This document shows positions 48,463 through 59,073 of a stretch of 64,000 nt of DNA, one piece after another (position 1 is the stretch's first letter; every line of letters starts with the position of its first letter). The notes beneath the pieces are model-generated. The model saw nothing but the letters and a program-made list of their open reading frames with translations. It was not told the origin of the DNA and searched no databases. The stretch is from Hypericum androsaemum (Eukaryota; Streptophyta; Magnoliopsida; Malpighiales; Hypericaceae), in contig OZ023181.1 of the NCBI GenBank assembly GCA_963995505.1, positions 8,717,487 to 8,781,486 on the forward strand, read 5' to 3'. Position numbers and translations under genes: made by a program.

Positions 48463-50408
48463 TGATATTGTGGGTAAATTGTGGTAGAACGTTGAAACAA
48501 ATTTAGAAACGGGTCTGGAGTGATCGTCCCAAAAGCGATTGAACGAAAAGAGAGGAGAGATAGATATGGGGAAAGCGAGAAGAGAAGATAGAGATCGGAA
48601 TAGGTAGGAAAGAAAAGAATTAGTGGAGGAGCAAGAACTTTATTGAGAATTAAAGGGAAGGGAAAAAGACAAACAAAAAAGATAAAACTATGAAGCTAAG
48701 GTTTGATGTGTTGTTTTGTGGGTGTCCTTCTCCTATGCCCAACCTCTCATTATATAGAAAAAACTAACCGAACTCCATACAAGAAAATCCTAGGCGTGTT
48801 CAATATAGGAAAACCTAACATAGTTCCGTCCTAATAAGAAAAAACCTCCTGCCAAAACTTCCAACCCACTTGGTACAACCACCTTGGTACGTGTCTCAAA
48901 ATCATGGAGTTTGAAAACTTCTTGGTCTCCAACATCATTTCCGACACCCGATGTTACTTCGATCTGGTAATTTGATGTACGATACACCACATGCGTTATT
49001 GTATATCCGGCATTTCGAAGATCTCTTTCCCAATCTTGTATAGTTTCTTGACTAACAGGAAAGGAAATCAAGTACATGTTGCATCCAATTAAATCTTGTC
49101 ACATAGTCATGCTCGATGTAGCTTTATAGTTAGCCTATAATGTTAGAACTTCTCTCTCCCTCGTGCGGTGAACTTCCATAACATGTATGCTCGATGTAGC
49201 TTTATAATTAGCCCATAGTGTTAGAACTTCTCTCTCCCTCCTATGGTGAACTTCCATAACATGTGATCCAATATCCTTATCAATGGATGCATAATCAACA
49301 TAGCCATAGTAACTATGAAACCATCTTGAAACTAGTGAGGTAGCTTCGTCAAAGGTTTCTCCAACAAACTTTTCAGGAGCGGACGCCATCTTTAATACAC
49401 AAATTTATAATCAATTTTCAGAATGATCAACCTTCAGTATTGTAGTTGTAACTTCTTCTTCCGAACTCCAATTGAAGTAATCTTGATGTCCCTAGAAAGC
49501 TGAGAGACAGATCTTCAATTTGGCAGAAATAGATATCTCCTAATTTGGCCGAGAAAAAGACCAAAACGTCCTCTAAAACTGACTGGACTTTTCAATCTTA
49601 CAAACTGATCAGTCTTTATTTCGATTGTAACATCTTGGTACAAACTCTTCTTACAAACTGACCATTCTTCAACTTTCGTGATATAAATTTCTTCAGATTC
49701 GGCTATGAAAAGGACTGAAATGTCCTACAAAGTCAACCGATCTGACTGAACGTCCTCTTTCAGCACAACTTTTGACTAGTTTCGTGCCTCTTGAGAAAGG
49801 ACTTGAAACCATATGTGGAGGCTCGTGTTTTTAGGCAAACCAATCACTCTTCTCAGACACCCTCCTTAGTCCCACTAGGCGTGCCAAAAATATGTTATGG
49901 GTAAATTATGGTAGAACGTCGAAACGAATTAGAAATAGATCCGGAATGGTTGTCCCAAGAGCGATCGAACGAAAAGAGAGGAGAGATAGATATGGGGGAA
50001 GCGAGAAGAGAAGATAGAGATCGGAATAGGTAGGAAAGAAAAGAATTGGTGGAGGAGCAAGAACTTTATTGAGAATTAAGGAAAATGATAAAAGAGAAAT
50101 ATAAAAGATAAAAACTATGAAGCTAAGGTTTAATGTGTTGTTTTGTGAGTGTTCTTCTCATATGCCCAAGCTCTCATTATATAGAAAAAATAACACAGCC
50201 CCATACAAGAAAATCATAGACCGTGTTCAATATAGGAAAACCTAACATAGCCGCGGCCTAATAAGGAAAAATCTACTGCCGAAATTTTCAACCCACTTCT
50301 GACCTGCTTCTGTGCCGAATTTGGAGAAATTGTGAACTACAAAGTTGTAGATCTATATCTTATTGAGACCAGGCCGACAAATCCGCGAATTAATTTTCCG
50401 TTCCAACA
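48463..50408 (-). mobile_element. Short non-autonomous LTR retrotransposon
   Basis: Two direct repeats share GGGTAAATT(G/A)TGGTAGAACG, GAAAAGAGAGGAGAGATAGA and GCAAGAACTTTATTGAGAAT: 48463-48872 and 49893-50408. On the minus strand the 5' LTR runs from TGTTGGAA (50408) to ATAACA (49893). A primer-site-like TTTTTGGCACGCCTAGTGGG (49890-49871) follows. A frame starts at the ATG at 49389 (MASAPEKFVGETFDEATSL) and a second frame runs 49077-48790 into the 3' LTR. The 3' LTR lacks about 120 bp of its 5' end. There is no pol. The LTR resembles the 2-kb LTRs at 42217 and 45329 near GG(A/G)GTG(A/G)TCGTCCCAA, so all are related. Confidence 0.7.
49105..49264 (-). repeat. ~78-bp tandem duplication inside the LTR-element ORF
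   Basis: Two adjacent copies share CATGCTCGATGTAGCTTTAT and GTTAGAACTTCTCTCTCCCT. In frame they give HVMEVH..REREVLTLWANYKA twice. Confidence 0.85.
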
Positions 50409-53400
50409 TTCCCTCTTGTAAAATGGCTACTATATTTCTTCAAAAACTACATAGCAAAACTGAGCGTTAGAGATATTATATTTTACTACTGTATATTGTA
50501 AATTGTTCTTATGGAGTCGGAAATCAATAGACTCGAATGCATTCAATCACGTCAACAATTTTTTACAGTAGGTTCGCCATTCAGTCACTCAAATTTGAGA
50601 CAATTTGGTCACTACAAAATAGTTTTCGTTTAATGTTTTTTGCAATGATCTATCAATGAGTTAGACAATTTTTGACAATCTAGTTCTATAGCTATGATGC
50701 TGCTATTTTATTGAAATATTTTTCAGTAAAATACAGGAAAAATTCCCATCGCTTAGACGTTTTCATGTATAGAAAAAAAATCAAAAAAAAAAGATTTTCA
50801 ATGTTTTGCTTAGGGGCAATTTTTTTCCGGAATGGAGAAAAATTTACGCACTACAAAAATATTTGTCCAAATAAATAAATCTTCATAGCCAGGCCATAAG
50901 TGGACCGATAGTACAAACCTTATAATGACATTAAATTGGATAAAAGCTTTCAAAATTTTGTAGTCCATAATACGATTTACCGTGCCTATCCCATAAACCA
51001 AGACAGTGAATTAATGAAAAAATTCATAGGTTTCTAAATTTTAACAAATTGAACTAGTTAGTTTCTAAATAATTTGTTTCACATATCTAGTTAGAATATG
51101 AGATTACCAAAATATCTCTAGCTCACGAGAAAATAACAAAATCATAATTACCCATTCCACACTAAAAAAACTTCTCCGAGTGATGTATATTTTACTAAAT
51201 TAGATTCTTCCATAAAAAAAAACCCTTTTTAATCATAGAGGTGTAAAAGTTTACTAATAGAAAAAGAAGCATCTCATACATAATTTTGGCTGTGAAATTT
51301 AATTGTGTATTTCACAATTAAAGTGATGTATATATAACTGCAGGTTGCAGCAGTTACATGAATGCGATAGATCAGAATGCAATTGTACCTTGCCTACAAA
51401 TTAGAAAATTCAGTGCAATATGTGCTGTGGGAATTTCCGAAGCCACAAGAGCAAATAAATCAAAATGATCCATATTACATAAAATACGTGAACTTGGCCG
51501 AATAAATCAAGGGTACATTAGAAATAAAAAACTAGTCATGAACTTGGACGAGAAATTTTCGACGTGACCACCACACAAAAGTATCCACTAGGATATAAAA
51601 TTTGATAATCAAATAAATCAAGCCCTCCGTATTCCATAAAATTGGTACTTCTCAGTGAATTTCAATCGGTATTTGACTTGGCTGTTGACAACTTCCTCAA
51701 TTTGTCTTATATTTTTTTGTTATCATAGTTAGAATACCTTAGGTTTTTTTTAAGAGGAAGGTGTTCTATCTTGGTTTTAGAGTTCTTCTTCTAAGGTTTA
51801 GATTTTTTTCCGGTTGATGGCTTATGGCTGGAGGGTTTTTACTGTGGGGTGGAGAAATTATGATTTTGGTGTTTTGATGTAAGGTAAGGATGTTTTGATA
51901 ATTTCATGTTGTGATGTAATTGAATTTGTGAAATAAATTGGTAAGAGATATTAACTAGTCTCATTTTTTTTAAATTCAGGAATTAATTCACAAATGATTG
52001 GATTTTTTGGTACATTATATTAAGGACCTATGAGTTTTTTCCCAAATTAATTGTTGTATTTGAGGTTGCAAGACTCCAAATAAACATGTCGAAATGACTA
52101 GTTAGCTAATAAATGAATCAATAGTACTAACCTTGTAATGGTTAGTCTTTCGCATTAAAACTGACACTACAAATACAGATATCGTACAAATTTATGCAAA
52201 ATCTACTTACGCCATGCAGAAAATTTGTCTTTATGATACTGAATATGTTAGTGGATTTCCCAAAGAAATTTCGCTATTTTAGTTGTCCACTCTCCAACAC
52301 ACAATAATTATGAGTCTTTTCAACTCCCTACCAACTCGGGCGTTCCAGATTCTTATATCCAGCGTATCATTTATTAAATGGAAAATAGAATTGTATCCCC
52401 TTCTATATGTCACTTAACTTATTATTGATTTAAAAGTTAGCGTGAAATAAAAAGCTGGACTAATATGGAATTACGGATGGAGAAAAAGACCCACTTAATC
52501 ACGTGTCATGCTCATTTACCGTATTAATAAATTTGACCGGTGGTATCAATTATGGAATCCAATCGCACAAACTTATATATATATATATATATATTTTTTT
52601 AACTACTTAATATCCAAATAATGTATCGATTACTCAAAGTTGAAAAAAATTTATATACAATAGTAAAATCGGTGAAACTATTAGATCGGTGGCCTTATTC
52701 TACCGCATCTTGATGTCTCAACCACAATGTCAGCAACAATTCCTAGGCATGTGCATATGCAGATGGCCAGGGAATTAATCATCTATTTCATCGGTGGCCC
52801 CATCTACTGCATTTTGGAGTCTCAACCACAATGTCAGCAACAATTTATAGGTATTATTCGACTAACTCAAATTCTGATACAATTTAACTCATATACAATA
52901 GTGAAAAAATGACATTACCTCGGCTTTAATCATCTATATTTTGTAGTCTTTCCCTTTGGACGTGGATGTCTGTTCCGTATGCACCTCATCAATAAATATA
53001 ATAATATATGATAATCTAATATTTTAACTATTACAATTCAACTAAAATAAAATAGTCCATACAAAAATATGTCCAAAATGGTAAACAATATCATTAACGT
53101 GTTATATATTCAAAATAAAAACTAATAAATACTTAAATCAACGAGAAACATTACTTTTTTCTCAATTTACTTTTTTTTAAACTTTATACCTTCATAAATT
53201 TATCATCATCTTGTCAAGTTATATGCCTTTGGCAACCAGGAAAACATGTTTCGAATATGAATTGTAAGATACAATAGTTTTAAATACCAACACGTGTTGG
53301 AACACTAGGAAACAAAGCATGGATGGTCATACTTAGGACTGCAACTTCTGCCATTCCCGGATAGCACGTCTATTCAATTGCACCAACTGGGTAATGAAAT

Positions 53401-53715
53401 TTTTTGTCCTACTTGCACTGCAATACAATACGTGTTAGTATCTATTCACTTTGTGATTATGACCATCATTGAGAATCTCAGTAGATTTCGGCTGACATTC
53501 TGTTACCGTCCATCTCTTTCTCTCTCAACCTCGGTTTTCCCAAAAGTTGCCTGACACCTCCTACCATCTTTCTTTGTGTTGGAAAACGATAGTCTAACTG
53601 AAATAAGAGAAGAGGGCCACCCAGGGGGGATCGTTGTGACAGACACACACGGGTGGCTCAGGTCGTACAAGTTAATGCAAAATCTTCCTGCACCACTGCA
53701 GCAAAATTTTCTTTA
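50409..53715. other. Gene-free DNA carrying duplicated upstream segments of the LRR gene
   Basis: No gene was found. Stretches at 50640-51000, 52030-52110, 52230-52570, 52700-52850 and 53440-53550 are diverged copies of DNA at 55197-56870, immediately upstream of the LRR receptor gene at 57226. This suggests an ancient tandem duplication in which the left gene copy was lost. A short (TA)n lies at 52574-52594. Confidence 0.65.
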
Positions 53716-55192
53716 GGGAAAAGTCCACTTTAGTACCCTGTAGTATCGCCCAAAATCACTTTAGTACCCTGTGGTAAAAAATCGACCAATCGAGTCATAC
53801 TTATTCCAATTAACATCAAAAAGGGCCTCGGGCAGTTGCCCGGACCTGCCCGAACCCTGCCCGGGCTACGTGGTCAGCCGCGTCACCAAAACTTGATGAC
53901 GTGGCGCCACGTCACCTCTTCTTCTTCTTCTTCTTCTTCTCCCCCGCCTCCACCGGCCGCACCTCTGCTTGCTCCTCCTCCGTGGCCTGCCCCTTCTCCG
54001 CCACCATACCGGAAAGCTTGTTCCTTGAGAGAGAAAGAACCTCCAGCTTCGGCAACGACCCTATACTCCCCAGGAGGACGCCTCTCAGGGAGTTCCCCTC
54101 GGTGCTGACGTGGACAAGCGAGGAGCAATTGGCTAGAGCTGAAGGGAGCGAGCCGGCTAACCCGTTGTAGTCGAGCCACAAGTACTGCAACCCCTGGAGC
54201 AGCCCAATGCTCCCGGGGACCCCACCGGAGAAGCTGTTGAACGACAAGCTGATGAGCTGGAGCTGGGAGGCCGACGTAAAGTTGGACGGAATCTCCCCCG
54301 TGAAGGAGTTGGAGGAGAGGTCCAGGAACCGGAGCGACGGCGCTAGGGAGGCGGGGAGGGTCCCGTTAAGTCTGTTGTGGGACAAGTTGAGGTCTTGCAG
54401 GTTGGTGAGGTTGAAGAGGGAGGGAGGGAGTGGACCCCAGAGGGAGTTATTTTGAAGGTAAACGAAGCGGAGGAGGGAGCATTGTGGGAGCGAGGTCGGA
54501 ACGGTGCCGTTTAAGTTGTTGGAGTGGAGGCTCAGCTTGCGGAGCTGGCTCAGGGTGGAGAGCTGGTCGGTGAGGGAGCCGGAGAGACTGAGCCGTGGGA
54601 GCCAGAGCTCCGTGACGTGGGACTGGTAGCAGGAGATGCCGCGCCAGTCGCATGGGGCCAACAGGGTGGTTCGGTCCCACCCGGAGAGGGCCCCGAGCGG
54701 GTCCTGGAGGCTGAGCTTGAATGACGTCAGGGCCTGGATCTCGGTGAGTGGAACGGCACCAATTTGGGAGAGGATGAGGAAGAGGAGGAGATCGACTAGC
54801 TCGATGCCGTCGTTGTCGTTAAGCCGTCGTCCTAGGAGAAGAAGGACTATGGGTATGGTGGCGGAGAAGGGGCAGGCCACGGAGGAGGAGCAAGCGGAGG
54901 TGCGGCCGGTGGAGGCAGGGGAGAAGAAGAAGAAGAAGAAGAAGAAGAACAAGAACAAGAAGAAGAAGAAGAAGAAGAAGAGGTGACGTGGCACCACGTC
55001 ATCAAGTTTTGGTGACGTGGCTGGCCACGTAGCCCGGGCAGGGTTCGGGCGGGTCCGGGCAGTTTCGGGCAGCTGCCCGAGGCCCTTTTTGATATTAATT
55101 GGAATAAGTATGACTCGATTGGTCAGTTTTTTACCACAGGGTACTAAAGTGATTTTGGGCGATACCACAGGGTACTAAAGTAGACTTTTCCC
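53716..55192. mobile_element. Pack-MULE carrying an LRR receptor-kinase fragment
   Basis: A 1477-bp element is flanked by the perfect 9-bp duplication TTTTCTTTA (53707-53715 and 55193-55201). Inverted arms start GGGAAAAGTC(C/T)ACTTTAGTA and pair from 53716-54010 against 54852-55192. The right arm is longer because of an expanded GAA tract (about 54927-54980). The 840-bp centre (54011-54851) is a captured host segment. No transposase is present. This fits the definition of a Pack-MULE: a non-autonomous Mutator-like element containing gene sequence. Confidence 0.92.
54011..54851 (-). pseudogene. Captured N-terminal LRR region of a receptor-like kinase
   Basis: The minus strand encodes the end of a signal peptide (VDLLLFLILSQIGAV), an LRRNT_2 cap (LTEIQALTSFKLSLQDPLGA, PCDWRGISC) and about eight to nine LRRs (for example LRKLSLHSNNLNGTVPTSL, LQYLWLDYNGLAGSLPSAL). 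The order and wording match the first ~270 residues of the At4g36180/At1g75640-type LRR-RLKs as I recall them. The frame is open without a stop across the whole element (55168-53912). However, no in-frame ATG precedes the LRRs, and the kinase and membrane parts are absent. It is therefore best called a captured fragment, not a gene. Confidence 0.85.
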
Positions 55193-57140
55193 TTTTCTTT
55201 ATGATACACTATAATTATGAGCCTTTTCAACTCCCTGCCAAACTCAGCCGTTGCAATTTCCCATGTTCACCGTATAATTTAACGAATGGGAATATCATTA
55301 ATATAAAAGCTACTGTGAAACAAAAGGCTCGCATAGGACTAATATGAAATTATGGATCGAGAAAAGACCCACTTAATTTACGTCGTACTCATTTACCATT
55401 TACCGTATTATGGTATCAAACAACAAATCACTCGAATTTATATGTGTATTTAAAGTTATTTGATCCAAGTTCGTATGAATTTATATACAACAGTCGAATC
55501 AACGGATCTTTTTCATCGGTGGCCATATTGTATATTCTACCGATGTCTCAACCACAATGTCAGCAACAATTCCTAGGCACCTGCGCATTCAGATCGGTGG
55601 CCACAGTCTACTAAACTATAATGTCAGCAACAATTCCAAGGCAGGTGAGATGGAAATACTTTTATCCTATTTACACCACTGAAGAAATTTAGTATACTTT
55701 TCTTAAATATACCAAATATGTCTGTGAATTTTGACTGCTAAAAAATCTTGCTATTTCAGGTTTCCTAAATCCTAGAATCATCTACAATCATGCCAATAAT
55801 TTTTACACTGAGATATATACTAGACAGACTGGCCATTTTTAGTGACTGAAGTACAAGACAATTTGATTACTACGAAATACTTCTCTGCTTAGTTTTTTTA
55901 CCATGTTCTATCCACGAGTTATTCCTTAAAAAAAATCCATGAGTTAAGACAATTTTTTACTCGGTAAATGATGATCTATTGTCTAGGTCATTTCTTTTTT
56001 TTTCTTTTTTTTGGAATGGAGAAATTTATGCACTACAAAAATATTAGTCCAAATAAATACATCTTCATAGCTAGGTCATAAAATGACGTTAAAATTTGTA
56101 AAAAATCTAATCTTATTCAAAACTTAACTGTTATTGACTTAGTTGAATTATTTGATTTAAGTTTGAGAAAAGTTATCAAAATTTTGTAATCATAATACGA
56201 TTTATCGTGCCTATCCCATAAAACAAGACAATCAATTAATTGTTGTATTTGAGGTCGCAAGACTCTAAATAAAAATGTAAGAAATTACTAATTTGTCTCT
56301 ATGATACTGAATAGGTTAGTGAATTTTCCAAGAAATTTTGCTATTTCAGTTGTCCACTCTCCACAAACTATAATTATGAGCATTTTCATCTCCCTACCAA
56401 ACTCGGGCGTTCCAAATTCCCATATCCACTGTATCATTTATTGAATGGGAATTGGATTTAATCCCCTTCTCCATGACACTTAACTTATTATTGATCTCAA
56501 AGCTACTATGCTGGCATAAGATTAGAGTACGAATATGGAATTATGGATGGAGAGAAGACCCACTTAATTCACGTGTCGTGCTCATTTACCGAAATTAATA
56601 GAACTTACATGTGGTGTCAAACAATCAATCACTCAAAATTTATATACCCTATTAAACCATCTGTTATTTGGATATTGTACTATTACCCCAAATTCCAACA
56701 AAATAAATACAAGTCAATTCTTATTTCATTGGTGGCCATATTATATTGCATTGGCCAGTGGATTTATTGTACTTCTGTCCTATTTACACTGCCATAGCCT
56801 GTGCATCATTGAGAATCTCAGTGGTCGCTATTCTTGTCCATCTCTCTCTCTCTCTCTCTCAACCTCGTTGGATTTATTTACACTGCCATAGCCTACTGGT
56901 GCACTTAAAATTCTTAAACGACTGATACTTGCTATAGCCCTCCCTCCCTCCCTCCCCCACCAAAATTGCGTCTTTCTCTTCTACACTTAACATGTGATAT
57001 TGGCCACCACCAAACTTACCTCTTTTCTTTGCACTCTTTGCATGTCAGTTTTACCTCTTTCTATCTCTAAAATGGCTTTTTCCATTAAGCCTCCCCCACT
57101 TGTCTGTCACTCTCCTCCCCCTCCTCAGCAATGGACCGGC
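55193..57140. other. Duplicated upstream region of the LRR receptor gene
   Basis: Copies B (55197-55460) and C (56300-56640) repeat copy A (52230-52570), with shared TCAACTCCCT(G/A)CCAAACTC and AAGACCCACTTAAT. CAATGTCAGCAACAATTCC recurs at 55558 and 55620 as at 52727. A (CT)n tract lies at 56842-56862. No gene lies before 57226. Confidence 0.65.
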
Positions 57141-57149
57141 TATATATTC
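57140..57149 (+). promoter_or_regulatory. TATA box of the LRR receptor gene
   Basis: CTATATATTC lies about 80 bp before the ATG at 57226, a normal plant spacing. Confidence 0.5.
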
Positions 57150-57225
57150 AAAGGACTAACGGCTATTTGGTCTCTCACACCACTTCAAAAGCAGTCCCTT
57201 TTCCCTTCTAACTTCTAAGCTTACC

Positions 57226-58280
57226 ATGTCTTGGCTGACCATTCTGTTGCTGCTCGTCCTCGCCGGCGCCACTGCGGCTGTGGACACCGAGGTTGAGCAG
57301 CTGCTCAACTTCAAAGAGGGACTTCATGGTGAAGTCTTTGACCAGTGGGACATCTCGACGTCGCCGGACCCCAATTCTTGCCCGTCAACCTGGCCGGGGA
57401 TCACCTGCGAGTCTGGCTCCGTCGCAGGCATTGCTCTGGACCGGCGTGGCCTAAGCGGCGAGGTAAATTTCTCGACCCTCATAGGACTTAAATCCCTCCA
57501 AAACCTGACCCTATCCGGAAATTCTTTCACCGGCCAGCTTGACCAAGCCATTGCCTCCACCCTCCATCTCCAATTCCTTGATATTAGCCTTAATGGCTTT
57601 ACCGGAGAAGTCCCTGCTAGTTTCCTGTCTTCCTTGTTTTTAATTAGTATTAACATGTCGCATAATAACCTTAGTGGCCCTCTAAATTTCTTACCCTCCC
57701 TTGACTACTATCCAAGCACAGAATCACTAGACCTCTCCTATAACTCATTGCGGGGACCTTTGTCTTCTCACATAGAAAACTTAGCCAACCTCAAACTCCT
57801 AAATCTCTCCCACAACCATTTCTATGGAAAGATACCCCGTCAATTGACTGAATTAAGCCACTTGCAGTATCTGGATTTGTCTCACAATATGTTTAGGGGA
57901 CCAAAACCAAATACCTTCCTTCCTCCTTGATCTCATTAGATCTGTCTAGTAATCGTTTTAGTATTTTGGATTTTCTCAAAAGCATTCCATCTGCAACTTC
58001 TAATCTTATATCTCACATTCCAAGTAAGATAAAAAAAGGGTTGCTGATCTATTTTGGAGTAGCTGGATCTATTGTTATACTTGGTTTACTTGTAGCTGGG
58101 CTTGTACTTGGGGTCATTCCAATGATACAGCAAACAGTCATTCCAATGATACAGCAAATAGGAAATAGAAATGGTGAAAATCTGCCTCCCGCTCAGCAAG
58201 AAGTCGAAATGGGAGTAGTCGGAGGTGAAGATCTCTCTGCCGGGCAGCCAGAGATGGAAACAGGAGTAGTTGGAGTTTAG
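57226..58280 (+). pseudogene. Kinase-less, frameshifted LRR receptor-like gene
   Basis: The frame 57226-57930 encodes a signal peptide (MSWLTILLLLVLAGATAAV), an LRRNT_2 cap (CPSTWPGITCESGSVAGIAL) and about five LRRs. It resembles the At5g10020/GHR1-type LRR receptor kinases (LDRRGLSGEVNFSTLIGL). It then stops at TGA. A frame shifted by one base continues from about 57905 (PSSLISLDLSSNRFS), followed by a membrane helix (GLLIYFGVAGSIVILGLLVAG) and a short acidic tail ending at 58280. Family members have about 1000 residues, many more LRRs and a kinase domain; here both are missing. Either the gene is a decayed internal-deletion copy, or a single-base sequencing error hides a small receptor-like protein. 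The promoter looks intact. Confidence 0.7.
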
Positions 58281-59073
58281 GTTTTTTTATTAGTGTTTAG
58301 TTGTTATTTGTATTTTTAACTTGATTGTAATTTCTGTGTTTCAAGAATTATGATTATTAAAAGTGTTTATATTGTTGATGCCGGGAATGGTCATCGCAGT
58401 TCGTGATTCACCGTTGCAATACACAACTGCGTGCGGCTTTTTTTTGAATAAGTAAAATTGTATTTATAAAGAAAAATATTTGTCAACAATAACAAGTAGT
58501 TGGATAAATAAAATTACATTTATCAAGAAAAAGGCTGAGATAGAAGCCATCAAACTAGCCTTACAGCTTATCTCGGATGGATTTGGCATTCAGAATGTAA
58601 CTTTAGTATCGGACTGTAAGATAGCCGTAGAGTTCATTAATGACAAGAGTTCTAAGATGAATTGACAAGCTGAGTATGATGTGCGTCCTCTCTTGCATAT
58701 TTGCCCCGGTGTAATCTTAGGTTTGTTTCAAGATTAACAAATGAAGTTGCTAATTGAATTGCTAATAGAGTTAGATCCAATCAATGTGCATCCAATTGGT
58801 CAGTCCATCCTCCTCCAGAGCTACAAATTCTCTTGTACCAAGATTTCCCCTCGTGAGGGTTCTATTTGTATATTCAGTGTGTTTGTTCTCTAAAAAAAAC
58901 ATTAATCTTCTCCTAGCGTACGCTAGATAAAATTGCGTACGGCCTTCCACAAAGAACTACTAAAATTTGTGATTGTGGATATATATAACCGAAATTTTGG
59001 GGAAGTGTGGATTTTAGATGTTTGTTCCGTGATCAAGAAAACAACCTCGTGTAATAACAATTAAAATATTTAA
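58281..59073 (+). pseudogene. LINE-type RNase H scrap (about 58525-58890) in gene-free DNA
   Basis: AEIEAIKLALQLISDGFG, LVSDCKIAVEFIND and, after a frameshift, FKI/NEVA...NW and PPEL-type words follow the RNase H end of plant LINEs. Only this terminal piece remains. The surroundings are AT-rich, without a gene. Confidence 0.6.

Noticed and set aside
53912..55168. Functional 418-residue LRR protein gene
   Set aside because: The frame starts at GTG, has no ATG before the LRRs and is bounded by transposon arms; it is reported as captured sequence only.
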